64,000 nucleotides of DNA from contig NC_079488.1 in the NCBI RefSeq assembly GCF_020520425.1, positions 17,920,247-17,984,246 of the forward strand, written 5' to 3'. Shown one piece after another: positions 1 through 12,330 of this stretch (within the stretch, counting starts at the first letter, position 1; each line of letters opens with the position of its first letter). The position numbers were made by a program, and so were the translations under genes. Source of the stretch: Spinacia oleracea. Its lineage: Eukaryota; Streptophyta; Magnoliopsida; Caryophyllales; Amaranthaceae. A model generated the notes under the pieces. It had not been told where the DNA came from. It saw nothing but the letters and a program-made list of their open reading frames with translations, and made no database searches.

Positions 1-292
1 ACAGCGTAGTCTGGGAATATTGTTTTTAACTTTGCATAATATATTTTCTTTCGAGCCCCCAAGCATTCGTGCTTGATGGTCATTTCTTGTCAAAAAGGTT
101 CCTTGGGGATAAGCATTTGTAATGTCCTTGATCGTGTTTGGGATCGTGCTCGTAAGTGCGGGTGATCTTTATAGTGGCGTGCTACTTTTAACAAAGCCGT
201 GAGGTGCGAGTTTCGGCAATTTTAAATTCGAATGAATATGGCAAGGCCCTATAGAAGTCAGAGCTGTTTTTTTTTTGGGTCTGTGATCATTT

Positions 293-351
293 TTGGCGCC
301 CAAGCCTGGGCGTTAAAGATTTCGGCGCCCAGCGCTGGGCGCTGAAAATAA
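293..351 (+). repeat. Twin GGCGCC palindrome, copy 1
   Basis: Two near-palindromes of the form GGCGCCCA..CTGGGCGC separated by about a dozen bases (TTAAAGATTTC) lie back to back. The same about 57-bp cassette recurs at 1423, 3523, 5728 and inside the LTR at 7542. Each half could form a GC-rich hairpin. Confidence 0.8.
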
Positions 352-1422
352 TTTTTGGCGAGGTTTCTTGATGACATAGTTGGCCTCTTGTTCATTCGCT
401 TATTTCACTTGGAAGTTCTATGTATTCTCTCTTCTTTTGTTTTTTTTCTTTGTTTTTAGAACGTGATGATTTTCTTGAGAAGCCGTAGCCGATTGGTGGA
501 CTACGGTGCTTGTTGCTTTGGGGCGATTATTTTAAGGAACTGTTGCTCTTAAGGCGTACAGTTATTGCGATAGTTGGGCGAGTCTATATGGCCCGAGGAA
601 CATACCTTGAGGTGTAAGACTTTGATCGCTCTTATATTTTTTTGAACGTGTTCGTGAAGGATGATATGTATGTGCGAACGAGCGTTCATAGAATGGCCAT
701 TGTGTGCGGTCCATTAATCAGATTGCTTGAATTGTTTCATCATTTTTTTTTTAGCAACGACTGATTTTGAATAGTTTGCTTAGAAGCTTGATAGGGTTTA
801 GGCCCATTCATGAAGTGGGCTCAAGCATCGTGCCCCTTCGATCGTTCAAACATTTGCTTCGAGATTTTTTATTTTGCTATGGTTATTTCGTAGCTTGGAG
901 CCCCCAAGTATGCATGTTGGGATGCTTCCTTTTGGCGTACGATTTTTGTAGGTTCTTTCGAGAAAGATGCCCTGGGGTTCCGCTCGTGTAGGTGCGAGCT
1001 ATCCCTTTCGTGGTAGGTAATACTTTGCTACTTTCAATCCTTAATGTAGAAGTAGTGTGGCTTGCATTTTGAATTTGCGCGATAAGTAATTTTTGCCTCT
1101 TTTACACATGCTCTTTGGTCGTGCCTACATTAGTGCAATATGCCCTACTTTTTTTTTAGACTTGTACCGTGGGACGGTTGAACTTATGGTGCGACGTAGG
1201 ATTGTGTGGCCTAACGGCGTGTCTTAGAACATTCCTCCAGGTGTTGGGATATTATTATTTTTTGTATTGGAGTACTTCATCATGCCTCGTTCAGGTGTTC
1301 GAACAAGTGTAGCATCTTCTGCGTGGGTTTGCATGGCTTATTACTTCGTTCGATGCGAGGATTCATAGGTGTTTCTTCCCTTTTTTTTTATATCTGGGCA
1401 AAACGTGACTAGCAGAAAGATT

Positions 1423-1479
1423 CAGCGCCCAGGCTGGGGCGTTAAAGATATCGGCGCCCAGCTCTGGGCGTTGAAATTG
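1423..1479 (+). repeat. Twin GGCGCC palindrome, copy 2
   Basis: Same cassette as at 293. It begins CAGCGCCCAGGCTGGGGCG and ends in GCTCTGGGCGTTGAAA. It is followed within about 10 bases by TTTCTGGGCAGA, an extension also seen after the copy at 3523, so the repeated unit is longer than the palindromes. Confidence 0.8.
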
Positions 1480-2766
1480 ATTTCTGGGCAGAATTTTGAC
1501 AGTTTTTTCTTTCTTGATTTTTTCCTTTCGCTTTTGCTTTGGAACGAGGTAGATTGTGTAAAGGACGCTCGTAGGGTGAGCGTTATGTGCAGTAGTTCGA
1601 TCGGAGTTTTGGTGACTCGCGATTTTCAGTTACCCTTGTTAGTGGGGCGACTTTATATACCCTAAGTAGTGCTTAGAATTTGGGAGGGGTTGTAGCCATG
1701 CTAAGGTTCGTTTTACACGATTAAAGCTTAGGATTGAGCCCCTATGACATATGTGTAGCATTAGCGTCGAGAATTTGCGATGAAATCGTCATTTCGAGCA
1801 TTTTTAGAGTGTTTTTCTTAAGCCCCCAATTGTAGCTACGGGATTAGCTTGGTGCTATAATGCTTTGCATACGTTTTTATGCATTCATGGTGACGTGGAT
1901 CATGAATAGTTTGAACCAGACTCGTTTAGTGCGAGGTACGCTCGAGTAGTGATTTTGCTACTTCTCTTGTAAATGTCGTATTGTGCGACATTGCCATGGT
2001 CAAGGTAGTCACATGTTGAAGTGTGCCTTGACCAAAAGTTAGGTGTCTTTCTTTACCCATAACCATATTTAGAAATCTTTTGACTCACTTGCAACATCGG
2101 GATAAACGCATACTTAGATTAAACCAACGACTCTTTATTATGTTCGAAGAAGTCTTTGAAAATTATTTGGAAATTATTTAAAATCCGAGTCCTACTGTGT
2201 ACAGTCCGAGGTGTCCTAAGTAAGTTGACTTATAGAAGGGTTCGTACAGAATTACATGAATGAATCAAAATACTGTTACGATTTTTGGAATGCTGTCTAA
2301 GGATTTGCTGGAAGCCAGGGTGCAGGCGTCAAGATATACTTGTGCCCGTTTGGCATATGTTTTAGGATTTTAGGGCCGTCCTTTCCAGTATTGCGGGAAT
2401 ATAAACCGTTTTCAAATTGACTTAGATTTACTTGGTGTATGTCTGTACAAAAGGTCAAGGTATACTTAGTTCTTTCCCTAGCTCTTTCATTTCAATTTTT
2501 AGCCCCAGTTGCTGTTATGTCTTCCCATTAATGATGCTTCCAAATTTCGATTTTAGATGCCCGTGTCATATGTCTGAGTGGGGTGAGCCTTGGTTAAGTG
2601 CCAAGTGCTGTTGACAATGTCTGTCGTTTTTTTTTTTTTTAAGGGGATTCGCAAGCATTTGAATTACCATGAACGGGTGCCCTGAGTTCGAAGGAACAAT
2701 GGGGCAATGCCGTAGAACAATTCTCTTTTTTTTGCAAGCTTTTGCCTTTACTACTTGTTTGCGATC

Positions 2767-2845
2767 ATGACTGTGTCTAGTGGTGAAAGAAGGTCTTTAA
2801 GCGAACGACTATGTCTAGTGGTGAAAGAAAGTCTTTAAGTGAGTT
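2767..2845 (+). repeat. Short tandem duplication (about 39-41 bp, two copies)
   Basis: The string TGTCTAGTGGTGAAAGAA followed by GTCTTTAAG occurs twice in direct succession with a few substitutions. It lies in the non-coding part of the gypsy element; no function is evident. Confidence 0.75.
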
Positions 2846-3522
2846 AGTTCGCTTTTAGGGAGGGTCAAGTTGAGTATTTTTAGAGGTCGTGGACGCTTGC
2901 GCTAGCCCCCATTCTATTGAGGCAAAGCGATCTTTTGAGTCTTGGCTAAGTGCCTAGGAGTGTGAGTGCTCCTTCCGGCGAGGGTACGTGCCCTTATTAT
3001 TTTTCGATGTGTGCTCGTTAATTTTGGCATCTTGGTGACTTGGATTCTTCCTTTGACTTAAATTTTTTCTTTCGACTTGGGTTGCAAGTAATTAAATTTC
3101 AATAAGGGACTTCTATTTTTATATTCTTATTTTTCTATAGGCTTTAATATTTTTTGCAAATTGGTTGGACCGAATCATGGATTGCCTACATATCCGCTAT
3201 AAATAGATTTAATTTGGAATCAGGTCTTGCGTAGTTCTTAGCTAGAAAATTGTTTTTTAGAATGCCGATTTTAAACAAGTACGTTCTGAGGTGGAAACAT
3301 ATTATTTGAAACGGTAGAATAAGTGAAGTTTATTATTATTTTAATCTACTGTCTTGCCGTAAGCCAAAAATTTATTTTATATTTTTTTTTTGAGTACATG
3401 TATTTTTTGGTGGTACGTATATCTGAATACGTGTTGTACCCCTCCAAGTGTTCGTTATTTTTCCGTGCATGTGCGGATAAAATGACGAGCACTTCTGGAC
3501 AAAATTTGGCGAGCAGAGAGAA

Positions 3523-3580
3523 TCAGCGCCCAGGCTGGGGCGCTAAAGATTTCGGCGCCCAGCTGTGGGCGCTGAAAATT
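3523..3580 (+). repeat. Twin GGCGCC palindrome, copy 3
   Basis: Same cassette as at 1423, including the upstream context TTCTGGACAAAA and the downstream TTTCTGGGCGGA. It lies about 2.1 kb from copy 2. Confidence 0.8.
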
Positions 3581-3768
3581 ATTTCTGGGCGGATCTTTTT
3601 TTGGTGCGCTAAATGCTTTTTTTTTCTTTTTAGACTAACTTTAGAGGCGCTTTGCAAAGTTCCTTTTTTATTATTCACATATTTTTTATTTTTCCATTGA
3701 GCGTAGAATGTACTTCTCATTTGTCTCTTTTTTTATTTGTGATTCAAACGGCTTGAAGGATGGGTTAA

Positions 3769-4095
3769 ATGAGATTGGGTAATTTGTTTAGTCGAGCACG
3801 AGGATTACATCAACCAAGGCCAATGAATATCATGGGGACAGCTCAAGGGTATAGGATGTATCCACACAAGTTATGTGGTCATTATGCTAATGGTGGCGTA
3901 AGAACAGGTTTGGGCTTTGGAAATAATGGGCATGACGCACGTGTCAATGGTCGTGCGTGGTTTGCGGTTGATAACAAGTTCAAAAACAAGAGTTGAGGTA
4001 ATGGTTTCTTGGGTTATGGCAATGAGAACATGGATGGGTTAAATGAGCTGCACAGGGACCTCAGAGCGAAGGCGTCTAAGAGCATAAGGATTGGG
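3769..4095 (+). pseudogene. Fragment of an ECT/YTHDF-type (YTH-domain m6A reader) gene, non-functional
   Basis: The + frame from 3769 reads through NGRAWFAVDNKFKNKS, meets an in-frame TGA at about 3994 where the family has Arg, and continues in the same frame as GNGFLGYGNENMDGLNEL followed by a decayed RAK segment. Plant ECT proteins (YTHDF class, cytoplasmic readers of N6-methyladenosine in mRNA) carry a conserved block of the form NGRxWLAVDxKYKxRGRGNGF.GYGNENMDGLNELNRGPRAK just before the YTH domain; the match is close over about 40 residues. The upstream codons are Gly/Tyr/Met-rich as in ECT N-terminal regions. The YTH domain is absent and an in-frame stop precedes the ATG. It sits alone inside retroelement sequence, so it is best read as a captured or retroposed fragment. 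Identification rests on remembered family motifs. Confidence 0.72.
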
Positions 4096-4360
4096 AAGGG
4101 TAGACATCGTAGAATTTTATGATTTGGATCGGTTGACTCAATTCTTTTCCTTCGTTTACTTGGGTAGATTTCGCACTTTGGGAGGTACGGGCTAAGTATT
4201 TCATGGCTCTTTTCGCTCTCCTTTTTCTCTTTCTCTTTTTTCTTTTTGCTTGGGATTCCTCCCCAACATAAATCCTTCAATCAATTTTTTGTTTGGGCTA
4301 AAAGGTAGATGGTTGTGGTCTTTGAGTCACGAGGCGAGACTGAGTGAGCCTCGTTTGGTA

Positions 4361-4437
4361 GGCCTATAGTGGACCTTTAACTTTAGTAGGCCTAGGGTGG
4401 ACCTTTAGCTTTAGTGGGCCTAGGGTGGACCTTTAAA
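4361..4437 (+). repeat. 28-bp tandem repeat, about 2.8 copies
   Basis: The unit GGCCTAGGGTGGACCTTTA followed by GCTTTAGTG is repeated head to tail with small changes. It lies in the non-coding gypsy region. Confidence 0.85.
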
Positions 4438-5727
4438 TTGTCTTACTTTGCAAGCGTATTTAGTCGTTTCTTAAAAAGTGCAAATAGCGTAGATTCAAAA
4501 TGTTATTTTTAACTTATTGAAATTTAACGAAAGAATTACATCGAAGATAATTTTTTTGCTTCTTTTCAGATTCCGGTTTCCGGGATTTAACTGAAAGTTG
4601 TGATTTAGACTCAAACTTTCATTAATCTTTCTGATTATAACCCGTGTATGAATACAAGGAGGTGGCCTAGACTCAAAATAATGACATGGCGTAAGCCTAT
4701 AATACTTGACCAAGCGACTCTCAGACTTAGGCTAATTGGACCATAACTTTCGTTGGTTGACACTTTAGATTTTAACCCTTGGGTGTTCATTTGTCATGCG
4801 CCATTTTGCTTAATGTTGGCAAGGTAGTTAATTGGGGAGATCGAATTTTTCTTTTTTGCAAGACTAGAATCATTAGTGCGGCTTCTCTCTTAGTGTGTAT
4901 TGCTTTTACCCCAATGGTAGCCTTATGGCATGCCGATTTGGGTATTTTCATGGTTGGTCATGTTGCATTCATGGAAAATCTTTTAGTCCGTACTTAGTAG
5001 TATTTCAAGGAGCGAGTGACTCGAGAGGACTATGATAGTCATGACCCAATGTGATTATAAGCCTTGAGGCCATTAATTTTTGCTAACGGTATTGACACCT
5101 TAGGTTCACTTTGGGGGTTGTGCGACTATGGGGGAATGATTTTCAGAATGTGACTGTTTCCATTTTGCAAATACTATAATATATTCTTTTTATTGGTGAG
5201 AGAGAGAGTATTGAGGCCGTGGATTCTTAACAAAGGATGACAATTACATATGGGTGCTTATTGATTTAAATGTTAGAAATGGAGACTCACTATGGTTTAA
5301 CCTTTTAACTTGCAGAACGCCACCAAGCATTAGGACCGATTCTATGGATAAGACAACTAAGACTTAGGATTTAGATTGTACTTTGGCATAACCTAGTCTA
5401 GACTCGGATTTATGTATTTTTTATTTGAATATTTATTTTTTCTTGAAGACTTTATTTGAACATTATTTTTTGAATACTTTGCCCATGTGACATTCAAGAT
5501 CATTTAATTAGCATGCTCGACTTTGGTGCCGAGCATTGTCGCCGTAGGAGGCCTAACAACGACACAAAGAGTTATTTATTTTTTTATTTTTTAGTCGCTT
5601 TTAGAGTCGAGTGCCTTTTCATACGCCCCTGCAGCAATTTTTACGAAAAGTTTTTTTTTTGCTACGTATATTTTTTCATGCGCGGGCACCGAGGCTGTTG
5701 TGCTTGACCAAAAGGCCAGGCAGCAAC

Positions 5728-5784
5728 TTCAGCGCCCAGCAGTGGGCGTGAGAAACTTTGGCGCCCAGCCAGGGGCGTTGAAAA
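5728..5784 (+). repeat. Twin GGCGCC palindrome, copy 4 (diverged)
   Basis: Begins TTCAGCGCCCAGCAGTGGGC, then a second half GGCGCCCAGCCAGGGGCG ending GTTGAAAA. The spacer between halves (TGAGAAACTTT) differs from the other copies. Confidence 0.75.
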
Positions 5785-6597
5785 TGCTTCCCTGGCTGGT
5801 TCTCGTTTTCTGTTTGCTTATACTTTTGTTTTTGCGACTTTAGTTTTGCGTGCTTGCCTTATAACGTCCTTTACGCGTTGTGCAGCGTTTGCGGGATTCG
5901 TTACGGGCCATCCCGAGCGTCGCTTATTTTTGTGGCGATCGTTCGAGCTTGCGGAACACGTATGTTGGTATAACTCTTTGGCCAATTGGTTCATGAATGT
6001 TTGGGCAATTTTTAAGGTCGTTGGTTTTCTAGCATTATTTGTCTAGCATTATTCGTACGCACAATCATAACATAGTCACATAGTTCGCTACACATAACTA
6101 CATTACAAACATGGATTTGAAAATTAAATATGTCACGTAGTTTATGATAGGCTTCTATGGGTAGTATTTGCGCCTGGCTTGGTACCGCTTCTATCGTAGA
6201 TCCAACACATGCCCCGGTCGAGGTAGTGTCTTCAACAGACGAATTTCGCTCAAGAGGCCAACCCGCAAGTGCAAGCCAAGGGGGCATGCAGGCGAGAGGG
6301 ACCTAATGAGCGAGCGATTGGGTTCGGGATAGGTGTACTACCTGCACAAGTACCGAGTGGGCGACATGCGCGGCGTATGCACCCCCCTATTGGCGAAAAA
6401 GAGGTATCCTTAGTCCCAACTCCCGAGGGAGCCGAGATTCGTTATGAGGTTCTGCCCGTTCACATTAATATGCTGATTTTCAAGTCGTCCCAACTTGATG
6501 GGGAAATAAACGCGGGGTAGGATCGTTTCACCCTTCGGCTATTTTGATTACCTACAAGCACGAGTATTTCCTTCACTATCCCCAGTGGAGTCGCTAC

Positions 6598-8058
6598 TGT
6601 GAGGGGGTCGAAAAAGCACGAGGCTAATGCGTGACCTCGTCCCTCGTGGATGTGACGATTCTTTTATTCAATCAAGTGTAATTGGATTTCCTGTGAGTTT
6701 ACACCCAATTGACTAGTAATATAGGAGTCGCCATTCGGTTTTTAACGACAATGACAAAAACTGACAAAACCCGGTTATCGTGACATAAAGGGAGTGCAAT
6801 TATGTTTGACCACGACGGCCGTAGGTTCCCTTGTGATCCCTGGTGTGGGGATCTCTCAACATACACCCGCAAGGTAGAGATTGAGGGTTCGGGGGACTGT
6901 AACTACCGAGAGGAGTACTTCGCTCGTCGATAACTCCAGAGGCAGGATATCCTTACTAGCTCAGCATAAATAATTGAAGGGACATGCGTTAACTATTAAA
7001 CTAATCTGAATTGATTTTAGCAATATGCAACATATAATACTAATTCGATCATGATTATCTGATTTAAATAGCATTAAGGGACCTAGCATGATAATCCGAT
7101 TTCCCAAAAATATTATATTTGTTAGGCGTGATAGAACAATCAGGTTAGGTTAGTTTAACAGTTCATAAAAAGGGCGAGGAAAGCAGTTAAATCATCGAAA
7201 GGGGACACATTACGACGCACCCTTGAGAGGTGCGTCACGGTTCTCAGAAAACTAACCACTTTGACTTTGCTATTTCTCCTTTTTATTTAACGAATCTCAA
7301 TTATGGGACAGGATACGTTCTTTTCGATTTATGGATCGATTGCGACAGAACGCGTGAACAGTTTTGCAGCGTGAGGCTTAGGCTAAGGGTTGGAGTCAAT
7401 ACTCAGAATATAATTATGTGTTGTTGTGTGTCTTTCACGTCGAATTTAGGGGTCTATTTATAGGGAAGAGTTCGTGGAAAGATAGAATTGCAGAGCTCAA
7501 ATCCACAAAGAATTAGGTTAAAAACACGTACCCAGGTATTTTCAGCGCCCAGGCCTGGGCGCCGAAGATTTCGGCGCCCAGAGCCAGGCGTTGAAAATAG
7601 GGTCTGGGCTGTTTTCTTTAGTCAGATTCGGATTCCTGAAATCCGTAATGTTTGAGATTTAATCGAGTATTTTAGCGCGTATCAATTTTATGACGGAATG
7701 CGTCTGGGCCCGTTACGAACTCTAGGCTCGTTAGGATTTTAATTAATACGTAACTCTTATTTCCGAATCCTATTAGGAATAGGATTTTCGCGGTTTTCTA
7801 TCTCATTTAGGATTTATGTTGGAATGCAACACCTAATTCTGACAGGTTTCTATCCTTTATGATTTGCCACTTTTAGAAGCTACCTTTTACGGCAGTTACT
7901 ATTTTTAGCAGGTTTCCATAAATAGCAGGTTTCGGGTGAAATGAAAAGGGGAATTGAGATTCGTTTATTTTATAGGAGATGCGTTGTCAAGTGGAGATTT
8001 ATGCTTTCATCATCGAACCTTTCCCTTTCGGGAATGGGGACAAAAGTAGGTGTCTACA
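6598..8058 (+). mobile_element. 3' LTR of the gypsy-type element
   Basis: Begins TGTGAGGGGGTCG and ends GGTGTCTACA, giving TG..CA termini and about 1461 bp. The sequence just outside, CCCAGTGGAGTCGCTAC, fits the region preceding an LTR in Tat-like elements. A copy of the twin GGCGCC palindrome is embedded at 7542-7599. The partner 5' LTR is outside the window, so boundaries rest on the terminal motifs and on the change of sequence character at 8059. No target-site duplication can be tested. Confidence 0.55.
7542..7599 (+). repeat. Twin GGCGCC palindrome, copy 5 (inside the LTR)
   Basis: Contains CAGCGCCCAGGCCTGGGCG, then GGCGCCCAGAGCCAGGCG and GTTGAAAA. The first half here is the most perfect palindrome of the set, and being within an LTR it should be present at both ends of an intact element. 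Confidence 0.8.
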
Positions 8059-10528
8059 ATGCCAAAATAACACTTGGATATCCTTTACATCGATCTTAGT
8101 AATAGGTTTCCGCCATAGCGAGGTGTTACTTATCGATACTAAAGGGGTAAGGTACACAAATAATTGTGAGTACATGTTAGTTTTGGTGAAACTCAACGAT
8201 ATAAGTAAGGAGTCCTTTTATGTCGTGGAAAAATCGATAGATTTTTACCTAATAAGCTCTTAGACGTACCTATCAACCAAGAGTAGTTTCTAGACAATTA
8301 GCAAAAGGCTTTTGCTTACCTAAAAGATTTTAGAATTGAGTCTAAATACATAATGTGCTTAATTCTTCAATGGGTTTTAGGATCTTGGAATCATTTTATT
8401 CACACCTGCCGGAACAATAAATTCGAATAAAATGCCAATGACTTGTTTAAATTGTATGATTGCTTTAATTTCAAATTATTACTCATGATAAATGTTTAGA
8501 CTTTGCATGCTTCAATGTATGTTTTAATTATTGTTAATAATTATATATCTTGCACTGCAATAAATCCTTTTAGAAAGGTAACGGTAAATTTCCTCGATTG
8601 GTAGTGAATCCAAGAACGATTCACGGAAATGAGAGAAAATGAGCAATTTAAATGTACGTTTCTTATAGCGACTTTTATGGTTGTTTTCGAGTATCAAAGT
8701 CGAATGGCAAACCGGATTGGTGCTTGTGAATTCAAAATACAATGTAGTTTTGAGATCATAAAGCATTAAGTTTAAACGCTCAGCTTTACCAATGGTTAAC
8801 AACCTAATATCTTTTTCCATTTAATTCTCGAATGAGTCTAGTGCCTAGACATTCGAATAGATCGATGCTTAGAGAACTTTAGAAGCTTCTGGTAAGATCA
8901 TCTAGTTGAAAATGAATATTCAACATAAATAAAATGGTAAGAACTTTCGAATGACATTGGACATGTCTAACAAAGTATAAAAGTCAACACTAGAGAATTC
9001 AATTCTTAAGACTATAAGAAAGGGTACAAGAAATAGGAAAAACAAGGAACAAGTGAAAGGAACTTACAAATCCGTTTCTACCTATAAGTTTATTTTTAAA
9101 GAAAAAGTAACCTAGCAACCAAACTTCCGTGGTATCATATACCGCTTGAGGTTCTTACTTCGGTAATAACTCAAACAATGGAAGCTAGGACACACTAATG
9201 ACCTACAACTGGGAAATGAAGCATGGCAATGCTACATTAGTTATAGGGTCATCTAGTTTGTTTTAAGTCCTTTCAAAGGCTGGAACTTAATGATTATTTT
9301 GTTCCATAATCAGCATACCTAAATTTCTGTTTTCAAACGCAGAAAGATTCACATTCAGAAAGACAAAAACAATGTTTGTTTGTTTATTTGAATGAAATGG
9401 TAATTTACGGGTTGAGTCAATATGCTTGATCAAAACAAACAATTCTTTAAACAATAAGAACTTTACTAGGTTCAAATCAACCCCTTGATTTGAGTTCCAC
9501 TAATCTTTGGCATTGTTCCTTAGACCATATCAACAAGTTAACGTTCTAAAGCTCTATTTTGATGGACTTTTGAAAGTTGATTGATTTCTAGATCATTCAA
9601 GACAAGCTAGTCTTACTTGTTGAAAGAAACAAAAGATATGAACTATTGTTAGAACGCCTAGACAATATAGTTCAAAGCTAAAGAATAATTTTATGACTTT
9701 ATTATTTCACCTAGATTTGAGTGAATATTGGCTTATTTACTCAAATGTGATATAAGTTTGAATCTATTTGGCTAGTTCAAAGATTCAGAAGTATAAAACC
9801 CACTTGGCAAGAAATCATAAAGATCTAGGTTAGACCATGTTGATGATTACTTGAGACCAAAAACGATCATCAATGCTTGTGTGTTGTAATTTCACGATCT
9901 TGCTCCATAAGATATGGCATATCTAAGTTGGAATGATCGAAGTCAATTAGTACTTGATTCGATCAATGATGAATCATAAAGAATTTTCCTATAATTTCCA
10001 AACAAAATGCTCAACTACCACCAAACTAAACCAAATTCGTCAAAGCTATTTGAAAAGTAATTTCAGAATATCTTTTCATAATATATATCTAAAGAGTTGC
10101 AAAACTCAGTGGGAGCTTAGTGTTTGTTATTTAACAAACTAAGGCCCAAGAATAGATATATGTTTCATTGTGATTTATTCAAATGAGACACAAGGGTATT
10201 GTTTCTACCATGAATTTTTTAGAAAATAATGTTTGTTTGCTCGAAATGATGTCCTTTTGGAGATTGGTTTCCAAAATGACAAGTGGGAGAAAATAGACCT
10301 CGAAAGTCTTCGAGGCGAACAACAAACATAAACGGACATTCCGAAGGCTTTTTCGAAGTTCTTCAGAAAATCCGAACACTTATTCTTTAAGGACTTTAGA
10401 AGTGGCTTTAAAGAATAGACATCTCTTAGAAGACTTTACAAGTGCTTCAAGGAGAACAGAATATTCAAAGGACTTTCAAGTGGCTGTTGATATTCTATTG
10501 TTTGATGTTCTATACCCAAGTAGGCATA

Positions 10529-10636
10529 GAGTTCAAGTCACTGAAACTATGAGATTCTTCTATTAGATAGTGATGAAACATGGAGTTTAGGTCACTGAAG
10601 CTATGCGATTCTTCTATTAGATAGCGAAGAAACCTA
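10529..10636 (+). repeat. 54-bp tandem duplication
   Basis: Two adjacent copies share GAGATTCTTCTATTAGATAG / GCGATTCTTCTATTAGATAG with flanking GTCACTGAA.CTATG. It is within the decayed copia interior. Confidence 0.85.
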
Positions 10637-10808
10637 CAACTTGCAGTCAAACTATTATCATGTAGATTAATGAGTTTGTGACTCGTAAGACAGCTATGAC
10701 GAAACCTAGATTCCCGAAAATGGTTAGAGGCCATATATAGACTTAAATGTTTAAATTGGTTAAAGGCCATAAAAACATACTCAATGTTCTGATGACAAAA
10801 TTGAAATT

Positions 10809-11135
10809 TTGTTGATTTGCAAGAATAGTTTTACATCTATTGGTTGCAAATTGGTTTTAAGGATAAAAACCATCAAACATGGAATTGTGTTCACACACAA
10901 AGCTAGATTAGTTGCTAAAGGTTACAAGCAAATTCATGGCATGGATTGTGTTGAAACCTCATGCATAATCGTAATGCTCAAGTCTATAATTCAAGCAATG
11001 ATTGCATATTGGTACATATGGCAATTAGATGAAAAAACATCTTCCTCAGTCAAATGTTGGAAGAAACTATGTACATGGTATGTCATAGGATTTGTGGATC
11101 CAAATAAATGCTTGAAAAGGAAAGCTAACTTATGA
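10809..11135 (+). pseudogene. Copia reverse transcriptase fragment
   Basis: The frame contains THKARLVAKGYKQIHGMD, closely matching the copia RT block around KARLVAKGxxQxxGxDYxETF, followed by a decayed equivalent of the ..SIRxxLAxAA...IWQxDVKTAFL segment (here IWQLDEKT). A later GFVDPN echoes the EGFVDP motif. The YVDD catalytic motif and the rest of RT/RNase H are not in this frame. The domain copied element RNA into DNA in the ancestor; this copy is dead. It is consistent with the SIRE-type LTR downstream. Confidence 0.82.
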
Positions 11136-12207
11136 AATTTAAGTACAGATTTAAGCAAGCAATTGGGAAAAAACAGTATTTTAGTGAAGCTAATAAGTAT
11201 TTTAGTTTCATAAAATGTACATGATTCTTATAGATATATAAGCAGTTTAGTGGGAGTACGTAAAAATTAATTGGTCCTATGTGTATCACATATATATCTC
11301 TCTATTGTGAAATAACATTCAAATGCTAATGACTTAGATTTGAAATTATTCATCAATGACGGACCAAGGCGAAACTTAGTACATACTGGGTATTAAGATC
11401 TATTTACAAATATCTTATGACATTGTTTTAGATTAAGTAATGGCATTTACTAAATCAAACACGAAAGACTCCATTGGAGATATTCGACCCATATGAATAA
11501 AATCTAAGTAATGAATGTTTGAACTATGTATAAGCATTTACTAAGTTAAGCATCAAAGGATCTAAGTGAAGATTCTTGACCTATATTGTATGTCAAAGAA
11601 TTTAGCTGAATTCAGTGTCTACTGAAATTGGATAGCTAAAGTTACATGAATAAAATTCAATTGAGAATAATTTTGCAAAATAATTTATCATGTATGATAT
11701 AATATGAGGATCGCCAAAAACGTATCGTATGACTTTAGGCATGACAAACATATACCAATCTCTATTGATCTAAGTAAAGATCAACTAGATTAAGATCAAG
11801 AAAAACTTATGTTACTTGAAAAAGTACATAAGAATAGTTCTTGATTCAAGGAAATAAAGATATGCTAAATATTGATGCTACACGCATAAACACTGGCAAA
11901 GGATCAAGCAAGATTCCTTTGGAGTTAACCATTGACAAGGACGAGCTAAAGTGCATCGTGTTTTGAAATGGAAACATGGATTGGAGACCATGAGTTGTTG
12001 CGTAGGAAATTAAAATAATAATTTCTATGTTCTAAGATATAGTTGGAAATTCTTCCGCATATCTGTGAACTGCTTGGATAAGTAAATCCAAACAAAGCAT
12101 CACTAGCAACCTAAACAGTTGAAGTAAAAGTACTTATTGCCTAAGAAAGCAATAAAACAGGGTTGTTTATGTTAAAGAGTTCTTCACTGAACTTGGGTAG
12201 ATCACTT

Positions 12208-12330
12208 GTCTGCTGGCTTGATGGTTCTTCATTGCAAAATGCGTAGAACCACTCTTGAACAAGAAAGACGTCTGCTGACTTGATGGTTCTTCATTGAGAA
12301 ATGCGTAGAACCACTATTGTAGCAAGAAAG
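12208..12330 (+). repeat. 62-bp tandem duplication
   Basis: Two copies of TCTGCTGRCTTGATGGTTCT followed by TCATTG.RAAATGCGTAGAACCACT, separated by no other sequence, within the decayed copia interior. Confidence 0.85.

Larger units (their letters stand above)
1..6597 (+). mobile_element. 3' non-coding internal part of a gypsy-type LTR retrotransposon
   Basis: No recognisable gag or pol domain is visible on either strand; the short open frames are interrupted and unrelated to known families by eye. The segment runs directly into a TG..CA LTR at 6598, so I read it as the region between pol and the 3' LTR, which is long in Tat-lineage elements. It is GT-rich on the + strand, has recurrent GAGCCCCCAAG-like stretches (near 54, 899, 1822, 2904), four copies of a twin palindrome and a host-gene fragment. 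The left boundary lies outside the window. Lineage assignment is inference. Confidence 0.5.

Noticed and set aside
6269-6520. 83-codon frame before the gypsy 3' LTR
   Set aside because: No recognisable domain and short; in-frame composition is not convincing beyond chance in GC-richer DNA.
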